Part shown: positions 25,288-35,973 of the stretch, piece after piece
Layout of the letters: every line of letters starts with the position of its first letter
How positions within the stretch are numbered: the stretch's first letter is position 1
Origin: Gloeopeniophorella convolvens
Lineage: Eukaryota > Basidiomycota > Agaricomycetes > Russulales
Length of the DNA stretch: 64,000 bases
Assembly: GCA_022496205.1 (NCBI GenBank)
Contig: WTXD01000003.1
Coordinates: forward strand, 682,001 to 746,000
Reading direction: 5' to 3'
The notes under the pieces: generated by a model
What the model was told of the DNA's origin: nothing
Databases searched by the model: none
Seen by the model: only the letters and a program-made list of their open reading frames with translations
Position numbers and translations under genes: made by a program

Positions 25288-28200
25288 ATGGCCAACTACC
25301 TTCCCGTTCTCCTTGTCTCCGTCACGACAAACGCAACCCCCGACGACACTTCCGTATCTACTCAAGCGCGTGCCCAGGTCGATTATCTCTCACATGAGTG
25401 GCGCGAAGAGGACGTCTGGCGCTCATGGCGCAACATGACGCGCCAGAAGAACGAGATCGCTAATGGCGTTCGCCTTGAGAACGCAAGTTGGCGCACTTGG
25501 TGGAAACAGCGGAACAAACTCAAGACAGTCAGCCCAGAGACGCTCAACTGGTATGTCTTTCACTCCCCTCGTAGCCCTCCCTACCCTACGCCTCGGTCGC
25601 CTCGCTCCTTTCACGCGTGGCCTTTGTCGTACTCAAACGTTTCTTTCACTTTCCCAGGCTCAAAGACTCGGACGTAACTTGGCTCTACGGCCCTCTCCAT
25701 ACCGCCGTCGACTGGGACCCCCCGCCCAAGCCCAAGTGCGACCCAGTATCTGTTGAAAAACAGGCCAGCACTGAAGATCGCCTCGGAGTTATCTCGGTCA
25801 CCGATCAATCATCTCGACCCTCTCAGCGTTCAAAACCTATCCTGAAACACCGCAGCATTAGTGATCTCCTTACAAGTGCCTTGCCAACCTTGACCTCCGC
25901 CTCTAACGACGCCGACCACGATGCCGACGATCTCGACTTGGACGAGAACGACCTCGAGGACGATGCAGTGTATGAAGCTCCCCCACGTCCGCCTCTCTTA
26001 CATACAAAGAGCGACACGCACGTCACGCGTTGGGCGCGCAACCGGCCCTTCCGCAAGGATTCGCCTCCCCGCATCATAGCTTCCGTCCAGCCGCCTTCCC
26101 CGCCCGCACCCACAGATACCTCCCAGCGCGTGGTTGCGCCCCCTATCGACGAGCGCTCTGGTTCGAGCGACTCGGCGCGCGAAACCACGGGAAGTTCCCA
26201 AGACCTGAGCGCCTATCCCCCTGGCGGAAAGAAGAAGCATATCAGCTTCAACACATATGTGGAACAGTGCATTGCAATAGATTCTCCGCCCAAGCAGAAA
26301 CGGGGCAGTCTGCCAGGAGAATCCCGTGGCACCTACGACGAAGTTTACGATGACGGGTCAGTTTCATGTCCATTAAAATCCGAGCGTGCTAATTTTTTTT
26401 TCATCTTTTGCCCTCGTCTTACAGTTACGAAGAGGACTCGGAGATTGAGTACAACGACCCTGATGACGTCCTCGACGAGGGTGGATTATTTTCTGAAGGT
26501 CACAACGGCTCAGACTCGGACGAAGAAGATGAGGTGCTCGAGATGCGTACGTCATTGAGCCGCTCACGGTCCTCTTCATCATCCCGCTCCCCCGGCGTCT
26601 CTGGCTATTCTCACCGCTCCCATCCTCCAACTGCGTATCCCTCGGGTCCTCTCGTTCACTCGGCTTCTTCCGACAAGGAACATGTGACCATCGCACCCAT
26701 CGCACCCACCCTCCTCAAGACGACGGGTGTTGGTAACCACTATGTCGTGTCAGACTTCAGTGGACGCGACCGTATGTCACCCAGCCCTCCTGTCAACCTC
26801 GTCTACGTCCCCTCTCTTGGAAGTGGATACGTATTGCCACGGAAGAACTCGGGCGGCGCACTCGGTGAGAGCTCTAGCGACGACGTTTACAGGCACAAGG
26901 GCAGCCGATTCAGCTCTAGCCCCGGTACAAGTACCAGTACCAGTGCGAGCAGCGGCTCACGCAGCCCGCCGCATGCAATCCCTGCTGCCGAGGCCCTTCC
27001 GATCCCGCGCGTTCTAAGCCCGCCGGTCGTCGAGAGTCCCATGGGCGCCCACGAGGAAACCTATGACTATTTTGGCTCGGCTGCCGCGGCTCAAGTGCAC
27101 AGCACGGATCTTCCCGCCAGCATCAGGCATGCGGATCTCGGCGCGGACTTTGGTCCGGATACGGGCGCGCTCGGCGTGCACCTCGGGCGGGCTGTCAATA
27201 TGCCAGAGGTCGTGGTCGTGAACGGCGAGACTGGTGCAATCGAGGAGCGGCGCGAGGGCCGCCCGCGCTCGCGCTCACATTCGCGATCTCGCAGCCGGAG
27301 TCACTCACGGACGCCCAGTCCCGCAGAGATGATGGCCGCGTCAAGCCCTTCGGAACCTGCACGGACATCGCCTTCCCCACCTACTGTTTCGTCACCCTCC
27401 CCACTTCCCCACGACTCTACTCACCTCTCGCCACCTGACTCATACCCTTCGCGTGGTCGTACCCCGCCCGGCGTCCCGTCCCGCTCGCGCTCAATATCAA
27501 ACGATGCGCACACCTTCGAAGAGCCATTGGGACGCGGGCGCTCGGTAGCGCGCACTTCGTCTTTTTCCGATCGCGAGCGCTCGTCATCAAGAGCAGGCAG
27601 TGTCGCTGGGACAGGCTCGCCGCTTGGCAGCGTGAGCCCGACGAGCTCGAGCGTAGGGCTCTCCGGAAACGGCATATACTCGGTGTATACGCAAGGACGC
27701 GGTGGTGCGCGGCGGCCGAATGAGAGCACGGACAGCATAGGTACCGGGGAACGTGGCCGCGGCCGCGCGGGTCGCCGGGCAAGCACGAGTGAGACAAGCA
27801 TCAGTCCGTCAAGTAAAGGGCTCAGTTCCGAAGGTAGGAGCCTAGATGCTGTCGCTGCAGATGTCTCGCCCGTCCTTGCCTCTCCGTTGTGCGTGAGCGC
27901 CCCTGCGCCCACGCCTTCCCCTCCCGCATCTCCCGCTGCGCCTCAACCTGAAACGTCGCCGTCCTTGCCATCGCCATCCCAAGTCTCCGGCTCCCGGGCA
28001 CGCCCGTCTGCGTCAAAGGCTCCATTGTCAATACCGAACATCCCGACATCAATCATGGAGGAAGAGGAGCCTCCCCGCGCGCCTCCAGTCGTGACATCCC
28101 CTTCTGTCCTGCGCCGCGTGTCTCCTGCTGTGCTCGCGCCACCCGCGCCGGCAACCGCTCCTGTACTCGCGGAGAAGCCGCAATCACCGACCTCTGCGCG

Positions 28201-28348
28201 GTCTGCACGGCGGTCGTTAAGCCCGCCAGGCAATCCGAGCGAACATGGGACGTTGGTCGGGCGAGCCGCCGAGATTGTATCGTCCGCGCGGGGTCTACTC
28301 GGCGCACTATGGTCTGGGAGCAGTAACACCAGCCCTGGTCTCCCGTAG
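25288..28348 (+). CDS. REG1/Hex2-like protein phosphatase 1 regulatory subunit, 961 aa
   Basis: A predicted regulatory subunit that directs PP1 (Glc7) in glucose repression or nutrient signalling. Exons 25288-25550, 25658-26356 and 26425-28348 total 962 codons. Near the N-terminus is the fungal DUF1752 block: VDYLSHEWREEDVWRSWR, QKNEIANGVRLENASWRTWW and LKTVSPETLNWLKDSD. About residue 290 is KKHISFNTYVEQCIAI, matching the Reg1 PP1-docking (RVxF-type) element. An acidic YEEDSEIEYNDPDD stretch follows. The rest is long, Ser/Pro-rich and disordered, with an arginine-serine repeat around 27262-27318. The ATG at 25288 was preferred to the GTG six bases upstream. Function is transferred from the yeast family; the tail is lineage-specific. 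Confidence 0.88.
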
Positions 28349-29873
28349 TAGTGCTCTGTCGGTGCGTTGGCAGCCTTCCTTTGATGTCATCGCCGTTCGA
28401 GACTGACCGCGCACCGGCAGGTCGTATCACAAGATCACGCTCACTAATTCCTTCTGCAAACTGACTTTTTTTTGTTTATTCAACGCACATCTCTCTCATC
28501 CCCGCTTCACTACGTAATTCCACTTGTCGCTCTTCCCCCTTCAAGGCGGCTCTCACGTCCTCTTTGTATACCTGCATTACTTGACGGCCCTCGCGGCACC
28601 TAATCAGGGCGCGCGCGGCGCGCTCTGCTGCATCACTGTTTATATCTATGCATCATTGGGCATACATTTGGGTTTCGTCCTCCTTTCTCCTTCACTGTGA
28701 TTACTTTGTTGAACCTGCGCATTACCATAAAGTACCGCTGCGTGTCAATGTCTCTCGTGCTAACGCTAGTGTACTAGTTCACGACGTCGAATACTCTACG
28801 ATTGCTCCCGGGTGTAGTGGCCAGTTGGCCGGTTGGTGTTGTGCGCTTCGTTGGCAGACGCACATAATTGTGTTGCTGACTCGGGTAGCCGGAGCGTGTG
28901 CATGTGCTGCGTGTGCTGCCGCCAGGCTGTGTGTTCAATAAATGTACTACTCTATCATATATCAACCTCGAGCTCTTCGCGCGACGTGCGTCATACCGTC
29001 TGCCGCGGCCCGGCGCCGACTCGACGCCCACCCGGCGGCGCGTGCAGAACGTTGCTCTGGACCACGATGACGTCGCGCGACGATATCCACCCAGAAGCCG
29101 CGACATCGACGCAGTGGCACGCAGCAGCGGCTTCCCTCCTTCGCGAACGCGGGGCCTTTCCCTGCGCACATGCATCATCGGTGCCTTGTTGCAGGGCCGC
29201 CCAGATCCATCTCGTTCAAGAATCCCGAATTCCGTCACGGATGCACTGCAGGGCCGGCGCAGCCAGCTGAATACCGATTCAATTGGATGCCTCCGCCGAT
29301 GCGTGCCCCCGCCCCGCCTGCTCCCGCGCGCGTGCTTGTGCTTCCGGGGCAGGTTGGGGTAGTTATCTGGTGCCGCGAGCTGCTGGGCTTGGACGCCGCC
29401 GTGGGTTGCCAGCGGGTGCTGATCGCATTGTGGCTGCTGCGTCCGACGGAGATCCGTGCGGGCGTCGTGCCACCGGTGGTCCCTGGAGATGGGTGTCCGC
29501 TCAGAGAGTCAGTCGCTTCTCTCTCTGTGCTGTCGCGCTCCTTGACGAGCAACTTGCAGGTCGGAGCCTTCTACGCGCCATCCAAAATCTGCGGCGTGCT
29601 TCGGTGGTACTCGTAGTATTGCTTCACCAGCCCTCAGGAGGTCCGGCTGCCCCTAACTCGCGATGGGTATGGAAGCCTGCCAAGATCGACAGTCAGGGGG
29701 TGCTCCTGGCTCGTTCGTATGACATCCACTACGAGGTGTTAATCAACGTCGACAGTGGCATCGCAAGTACGCCTCTAAACGCCCCGACTCTTTCGCGTGA
29801 GTTTGGGAATGAACCTATCTCTGCGAGAATCAGAGTAATTGACATACCTCCGCAATGTACTAGATTATCATAA
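28349..29873. other. Intergenic: REG1-like 3' flank and BTB1 5' flank
   Basis: No gene is supportable in these 1.5 kb; open frames overlap on both strands. The last ~120 bp (from about 29750) match the 5' flanks of BTB2 and BTB3, with a shared AGAATCAGAGTA core followed by GACATACC, so this is duplicated promoter/5' UTR sequence. Confidence 0.45.
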
Positions 29874-30956
29874 ATGACCGCGTCCATGGAAAAGTCCCCC
29901 GAATCACTCACCTTCGGTTCCCCATTCGACGACGAAGACGCAGACCTCATCATCAGATCATCCGACAACGTAGACTTTCGTGTATACAGGGTCATCTTGT
30001 CTAAGGCATCCCCAGTCTTTCGAACGACGCTATCTTTACCACAGCCGGTGACCCGCGACACTCGTGCTTCAAGAGAGCCATGTCCTGTCATCGATTTGGC
30101 AGAGGGAAGCAATACCATAGCACCTCTGCTGACGTCCATCTACCCCATCGTATTCGCCACTACTTCCCGTGGAGCTGACGATGAAGACTGGTCGTTGGAC
30201 GACTTGATAGCCATCTTGGCCGCCGCGAAGAAATATGAGATGGCGTCGGCATCCGAGCGTGTCCTTCAGAGTTTCGCCGATGCGGCATTCCTACGGGACA
30301 AACCCATCGAGGCATTCTGTGCCGCCCACAAGTACAAGTTGGAAGCACCGGCTCGCTTAGCAGCAAAGGCATGCCTTCAAGTCAGACTGAACCTGGACAT
30401 CGTTGGAGATAAGCTGACATTCCTGGATGGGCAAGCCCTTCAACACTTGTGGCGATATCACCGTGCCTGCTCTGCCGCTGCCGTCACCTTCTTCGACCAT
30501 GGGTATGATGGCACTGGCCTCGGCTTCCGTGAAACCGACGATACTGAGCCCTGGTGGGAAGCCACTACTGCGATGTTAGCGCTGCGCCAGTGCCCTGATC
30601 GTAACTCGTGTACACACCATTCACTCCGGATGGTGTTCGCGGGCTATGAGTGTTCACTCAACGTGAATAGTCAGTGGCACGACTACCTCGCGCGCGCACG
30701 CGCGGCCCTGCAAGACCAGCCATGTGCCGACGCGTTGCTGCGCGACGATGTTCTCAGGGCCAGCCTACTATGAAGTATTTCGCGGCAATCCTTGCCGAAG
30801 CACTGCCTTACTTCTGCCGGAGTTCGCTCGCCAAGCTGGGGTCGAAATAGAAACACTCGTCTCGAAAGTGAGTAACAAGTTCGACCTTCGTTCGTTCGTG
30901 CTCCAACGAATCGTAATGTGTTTCTACCGAAGGTGCAACTCGAGTTGCCATTCTGA
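29874..30956 (+). pseudogene. BTB1: BTB/POZ-domain gene with a late frameshift
   Basis: A BTB/POZ protein of the expanded agaricomycete type; BTB proteins often dimerise and can act as CUL3 adaptors. The open frame 29874-30773 encodes 299 residues. The BTB core is at residues 10-110: [40 protein letters not shown] helical region with LRDKPIEAFCAAHKYKLEAP follows, then a Cys/His segment (CPDRNSCTHH). Against BTB2 and BTB3 it carries one extra base near 30756-30758, so it stops at 30771-30773. The expected continuation (TALLLPEFARQAGVEIETLV), the donor at 30868 and the tiny last exon 30933-30956 persist in the shifted frame. It may make a truncated protein or be a recent pseudogene; a base-calling error cannot be excluded. 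Confidence 0.72.
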
Positions 30957-31289
30957 TAAGTATTGCTCCAGTCCGAGTCCGCGACGGGCGCCTTCTGATC
31001 TCTGTCGGTGGAAGATAGGTTGTCGACGATCTTCATACTTGGACGGGTTGTTGTGCGGGCTGTATGACGGAACTTGTCGAGGATCGTGCACGAGTTCGAT
31101 ACCGTACTACTATACTGGTGCCAGATTCTGGCAGAGTGACAGTCAAGGTGTTTTAAGTTGGAAAAAAAGTACAAGTCGTATGTTCCAAGTATGCAAGCCT
31201 GCTCGTCCCCTTGCACGCTCATCTGTGTACTTTAGTCAACGCTTATAAATAGGCCACTTTGACTATCGCGAGCGATGTCCCTTCCAGTA

Positions 31290-31296
31290 TATAAAG
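31290..31296 (+). promoter_or_regulatory. TATA box of relic BTB-D copy
   Basis: TATAAAG lies 194 bp upstream of the relic ATG and sits in the same context (TATAAAGCAAG, then CACTGCGTGCAT) as the TATA box of BTB4. Confidence 0.55.
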
Positions 31297-31483
31297 CAAG
31301 GGGCACTGCGTGCATTGAACGCAGTCATTCAAAATGTAAATCTATTGCCTACACCCCCGAGAGGCCGTTGAGTCGGACGGCCACGGCCACGCTTACCAGT
31401 ATATCGTGATCACGGGCTTTTCATGGCAGGCCTCGAGGCATCCGCGACCAGAAGTTGGCGCTTCGCTTGCACTGGCACTGCTC

Positions 31484-32500
31484 ATGGCCACCAATGTGAA
31501 CGACTTTGGCCCGCCTTTCGACGATGCAGACGCCGACATCATCCTCCGGTCCACCGACAACGTCGACTTTCGCGTCTACAGTGTCATTCTCTCCAAGGCG
31601 TCGGCCGTGTTCCGCGACCTTCCCCCACCCGGGCCCCACCAGCAAGCTCGACGACAATGACCATAAGGACGACCTACCGCTCGTCCGCCTCCCTGGTCCC
31701 AGAGGACAGCGCGACGCTCTTGATGCTCCTGCACGCCATCTACCCGTTCGTCCCGCACGCCGACCCCGTACACGACGCCGGCGTACTCGACGCGCTGCGC
31801 AGCGAGCTCACCGCGCGGCTGCGCTCGCTGACGCTGCTGCGCGCGGCGGCGGCGCACACGCTCGCCGCGCTTGGGCGGCACGTCCACCTGTTCCGTTCAT
31901 CGCGGCGCGCCACCTCGTCGCGTCGCAAGTGCAGATGTCACCCTCCGAGCATCCGACGGAGTCGACTTCTGTCTCTACAAGCTTACTTTGTCCAAGGCAT
32001 CCCTGGTCTTTCGGACGACATCCTCGCTACCCCAATCCAGCTGCTCTCCCGTCGTCGACCTGACTGAAGATAACAGTAATATCGCGACCCTCCGGCGTTT
32101 ATCTACCCTCTCGATCCCGCGACAGACGAGCCTGAGTTGCATTTGCATCACCCACCTTTCGAGGAGTCGTTTCCACCTCGGCTACGGCCCAGAAGTACGG
32201 TATGGCGCCGGCTTCGTCCCGCCTACTCGGCCAGTTGGCGGATGCAGCCTTCCTGAAGGACAAACCTGTCCGGCGTTCAGCGCAGCATACGCCCACGGAT
32301 TAAAGAAAGTAGCCCACATGGTTGCAAAAGCATCGCTCGGTTTCAGGCAAACCTAGACACAATCAGTGACCAGCCACCCGGCCTGAATGGGGAGGCATTA
32401 GGCCGTCTGTGGCGCTTCCACCGCACCTGCTCCGCTGCTGCTGACACCGTTGTTGTCCGCGAAGGCAAACGGATCGAGTTCGACACGGCCCATCAAGATG
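31484..32500 (+). pseudogene. Chimeric BTB relic (BTB-D 5' part joined to BTB-A-like part)
   Basis: The first 46 codons ([20 protein letters not shown], then [19 protein letters not shown]) are nearly identical to BTB4. The frame then breaks, and later pieces of BTB4 follow with losses: HAIYPFVPHADPVHD is readable near 31735-31785, and the middle of the gene is missing by 31800-31900. From about 31930 the sequence changes to a different BTB start, ADVTLRASDGVDFCLYKL, resembling BTB1-3, and continues with VVDLTED and, in another frame near 32357-32450, LGRLWRFHRTCSAAAD. Several frameshifts and stops rule out one intact protein. It looks like two fused partial copies. Confidence 0.75.
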
Positions 32501-33265
32501 CTTGATGGCACGTTCAGATCAAGGACACAGTATTGGAGATCCCTGAAGAGTACGATAGGTCCTACGAGAGTCGGCCAAGCTTCAAGGGTCGCCAGTCACC
32601 AGTTCTTCGGACTCGCCACCTTCTAACGGGTGAGGCGTACTGCTTCATCCCGTCACCCAAAACAGCCACCAGCGCTCCGCTGCTATGTTGACTCACATCA
32701 TCATGTGGGGATTACGGACGTTACAGGCAGTCAAGCTTCAAGTCAGGCACTCACCGGCTCGAAGTTGGTGGTGCCCGCTTCATGCCTGGTTGGCTATTTT
32801 TGATACTGCCTCTAATTGCCATGTCGGATTTCGTGCTCTATCGCCAAAGCTTCAAGATGTTCCTCACCGAGGTCGCCGTAAACAATCTCCAAGTTAGTGG
32901 TCTTGGGGTTGAATTCACTATCGACCGCACGGTCTGGCGATCACCATCGTTGTACGTCGTTTGATCCACATGCCCTCAACAGCCGCATTCACACGTCCCA
33001 GCAGGTATCTGCTTTGCCAACATCTCGGATTAGAAGGATCATAGGAATGTTCTTTCCGAAAGAAGCGTCTGCGCATGGCCTAGGTTTGGCAGGAACTTCG
33101 CCATGTGGCACATCCCTCTGCTTTCGTTTCGTCTGTACGGGAAAACCTGTCCCCCTTCGGACAGACTGGCTGCGGAGACTGCACATCGCCCCACAAACAC
33201 CTTTAAGCCATCATGGAATTGCTGTGTAATTCTGGAGGCCGGATGCGCCCGTGCCCATGCTCGTG

Positions 33266-33272
33266 TATAAAG
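33266..33272 (+). promoter_or_regulatory. TATA box of BTB2
   Basis: TATAAAG lies 154 bp upstream of the BTB2 ATG and occupies the same place as the BTB3 TATA box at 35825. Confidence 0.6.
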
Positions 33273-33419
33273 GGCTCGACACCGTAGATGATCGACGGTG
33301 GCACCACATGGACGCCTCTGGACTACCTGCGCTCTTTCGTGAGTTTGAGAATGCACCTGTTTTTGCGAGAATCAGAGTAGCTGACATACCCCCGCAATGT
33401 AGCCACCAGTTTACCGCAG

Positions 33420-34524
33420 ATGGCCGTATCCACGGAACATTCCCCTGAGCCGATGCAAACTATAGCTTTCGGTTCCCCGTTCGATGACGAAGATGCAGAC
33501 CTCATCATCAGATCATCCGACAACGTAAACTTTCGCGTATACAAGGCCATCTTATCTAAAGCATCCCCAGTCTTCCGAACGACGTTATCTTTGCCGCAGC
33601 CGGCGACCCGCGACGCCTGTGGTGCGAGGGAACCATGTCCTATCATCGATTTGGCAGAGAGCAGCAAAACCATCGCACCGCTTCTGGCGTCCATTTACCC
33701 TCTCATGCTCACTACTGCTTTTCCTGAAGCCGGTGGTGAGGGAAGGTCGTTGGACGACTTGATCAACATCTTGGCCGCAGCGAAGAAGTATGATGTGGCG
33801 TCGGCATCCGAGCGCTTCCTCCAGAGCTTTGCCGACGCGGCGTTCCTACGGGACAAACCCATCGAGGCATTCTGTGCCGCCTACAAATACAAGTTGGAAG
33901 CGCCGGCTCGCTTAGCAGCAAAGGCATGCCTTCAAGTTAGACTGAATTTGGATCTCATCGGGTATAAATTGTCATTCCTGGATGGGCAAGCCCTTCAGCA
34001 TTTGTGGCAATATCACCGCACTTGCTCTGTCGCCGCCGTCACTATCTTCAAAGATGACAATGATGGACACCAACCTCGAATCAACCTCGTTGGCATCGGC
34101 GATCGAGATCCATGGTGGAGCACTCTGCTACTCAAAGACCGACTCGTCTGCTCTCACTGCACACACCACACACTCTCCTTTATCGGGTATCCCGATGTAC
34201 GTTCCATAATGGTGAATAGTCGGTGGCGCGACTACCTTTCACGCGCATGCACTGCTCTGCGGGAGCAGCCAGGTACCAGCGCGTTGCTGCGTGATGATGT
34301 TCTCACTCCAGCCTATGTTGGACGAACTTGCGACAGCAAGTTATGCCGATGCACCGCCCTACTTCTGCCAGAATTTGCTCGCCGGGTTGGGGTCGAAATG
34401 GAGAAACTCGTCTCGGAAGTGAGTACCGGATCCTACGTTGTTTATTCGTGCCTCACCTAATCTTAACGCGTTTCTACAGAAGGTGCCACTCCAGCTGCCA
34501 TTCTGTTGTAGTCCGAATCCGTGA
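33420..34524 (+). CDS. BTB2: BTB/POZ-domain protein, 346 aa
   Basis: An intact BTB/POZ protein. Exons 33420-34418 and 34483-34524 total 347 codons. The BTB domain covers residues 12-115: FGSPFDDEDADLIIRSSDN, VNFRVYKAIL, SKASPVFRTTLSLPQPA. The shared second half has SLDDLINILAAAKKYDVASA, LRDKPIEAFCAAYKYKLEAP, GQALQHLWQYHR, a CSHCTHH segment, and near the end CDSKLCRCTALLLPEFARRV. The short last exon reads VPLQLPF and, unlike the paralogues, runs on for a few residues before the stop. Function is unknown; a CUL3-adaptor or dimerisation role is only suggested by the fold. Confidence 0.88.
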
Positions 34525-35973
34525 CGGGCGCCTTCGTATCTCTGTCGGTGCCGACGACCCTCATACCTGGATAGATTGTTGTGTGGGGTGTACGGCGAGA
34601 TTTGTTGAGGGTCGTGCGTGATTTTGATACCATACTGGCTAAGTACCGGTGCCAGACTATGTAGTACTCGGACAGAGTAGTAAGCTGCTTCACGTTAGAA
34701 AAGATACAAGTCACATGTTTCACTGAATCCGTTCGTTCCTCTCCATGCCCATCCCTGTACTTTAGTAAACACTGGAACAAGATGGAAGTGGGAGCTAGCG
34801 CTAAGCTTCGACGGTTATGATCATCCACCATGTAACGGTGTGGCCAAAGTTCACATGCACATGTCATGCATGTCAGATGGCGCCGAGTCGCTTTCCGGCC
34901 CGGGGACCATACTGCGCTGTCTTGAGCTCGGATCCCGCCGCACCGGCTAGTGACTCATCGTTAACTCGGTCCTTCAAGGACCCTCTGTAGTAGGATCTGA
35001 AGCTGAAGCTCTGAAGCTCTGGGTCTGTACTACTCCTCTAATTACCGAATATCTCATGGCCAGCATGCGGAGATGTTTGCCCCCCAAGAGAGTCAGTCAC
35101 GGATCACTAGTCACTAGTCACTGCTGGCAGTCCTTCGAGCTCGCTGCCTTCTACCGGCGCAGCATCACTGCCATTTGGAGCGTAGTAGTACCGCGAAGTC
35201 TTGCTGTGGCCCAAGATAGTTACCCAGTGTTCCGCTGCTATATCGACTCGCATCAGTAAGGGTTACAGACCTCGTGGACATCCGAGTTAGGGACTCGTAT
35301 GCACCCGGCAGGTTGCATCGTCTTAGGCTCGACTCAGCAGGTGGTGGTCTCTGGTTCATGCTTGGCTTCCCGACTCTCCCCCTGATATCCATGTTGGATT
35401 TCGTATCCCATCGCTGACGTTTGATATCTCTTACTAACTCGCTGCGACACCGTCTCGTCGTCGTGTTGGGGTTGGGGCCCTTTGTCTCACGGGCTGGATA
35501 TTTTAATCACCGTGCGTCTTTTGGTCCATCACTGCGATAATGCACTCTGGCGGGCATCCGTTCCGACGAAAGTACAAGATAGAAGAATAGAAAGGGAGGT
35601 TCTGCCCCAACGAACGATCCGTGCGTGGCATAGACCTGGCAGCAATGGCTCTGCCGTGTGTCCAATACTTCTGCTTTCGTCTGGCACGCACGGGAAAACC
35701 TGCCTCTATTCGACTGGCGGGCTGCCGCGGAGGCTGCGCATCGCCCCACGAGACACCCTCAAGCTATTATAGAATCGCTACCTAGTTCTGGGGATTAGAG
35801 TACGCCCAAGTCCATGTTCGCGCCTATAAAGACCCTCCGAACCCATAGACCGACGGTAGCACCACAAGTACGCCTCTGAACCATCCGCGCTCCCTCGTGA
35901 GTTTCAGGATGCACGTTTATTTGCGAGCATCAGAACACCTAACGTACCCCCGCTATTTACCAGTTGATCATAG
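34525..35973. other. Intergenic duplicated flank between BTB2 and BTB3
   Basis: No gene is visible. The first ~270 bp match the BTB1 3' flank, and 35140-35973 match the BTB2 5' flank. The middle (34870-35140) is unassigned and contains a short direct repeat, ATCACTAGTCACTAGTCACT, near 35103-35122. Confidence 0.5.
35825..35831 (+). promoter_or_regulatory. TATA box of BTB3
   Basis: TATAAAG lies 149 bp upstream of the BTB3 ATG, at the position equivalent to the BTB2 TATA box. Confidence 0.6.

Larger units (their letters stand above)
29750..32500 (+). repeat. BTB two-gene block, copy 1 (BTB1 + relic)
   Basis: This block is collinear with 35870-38600: a BTB-A gene, a spacer containing CTGTGTACTTTAGTCAACGC, a TATA box followed by GCAAG and CACTGCGTGCAT, the segment CGTGATCACGGGCTTT, and a BTB-D gene starting ATGGCCACCAATGTGAA. 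Offsets between copies are 6100 bp at the first ATG and 6036 bp at the second. Boundaries are approximate. Confidence 0.75.
32600..34870 (+). repeat. BTB-A duplication unit carrying BTB2
   Basis: The 5' flank (about 32600-33419) aligns with the BTB3 5' flank (about 35140-35973). Shared stretches include GCACATCGCCCCAC/GCGCATCGCCCCAC and GGATTTCGT, then a TATA box and the AGAATCAGAGTA element. The 3' flank (34500-34780) matches that of BTB1 (GACGGGCGCCTTC, then GTACTTTAGT). The distance between BTB2 and BTB3 start codons is 2554 bp. Confidence 0.7.

Noticed and set aside
24680..25438. 252-codon plus-strand open frame over the REG1-like promoter
   Set aside because: It runs through the G-rich tract and pyrimidine-rich leader and into REG1 exon 1 in the wrong frame; the DUF1752 frame is clearly the coding one.
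29283..29873. 196-codon plus-strand frame before BTB1
   Set aside because: No motif, overlapping minus-strand frames, and its 3' part is the duplicated non-coding 5' flank shared with BTB2 and BTB3, in which the frame is not conserved.
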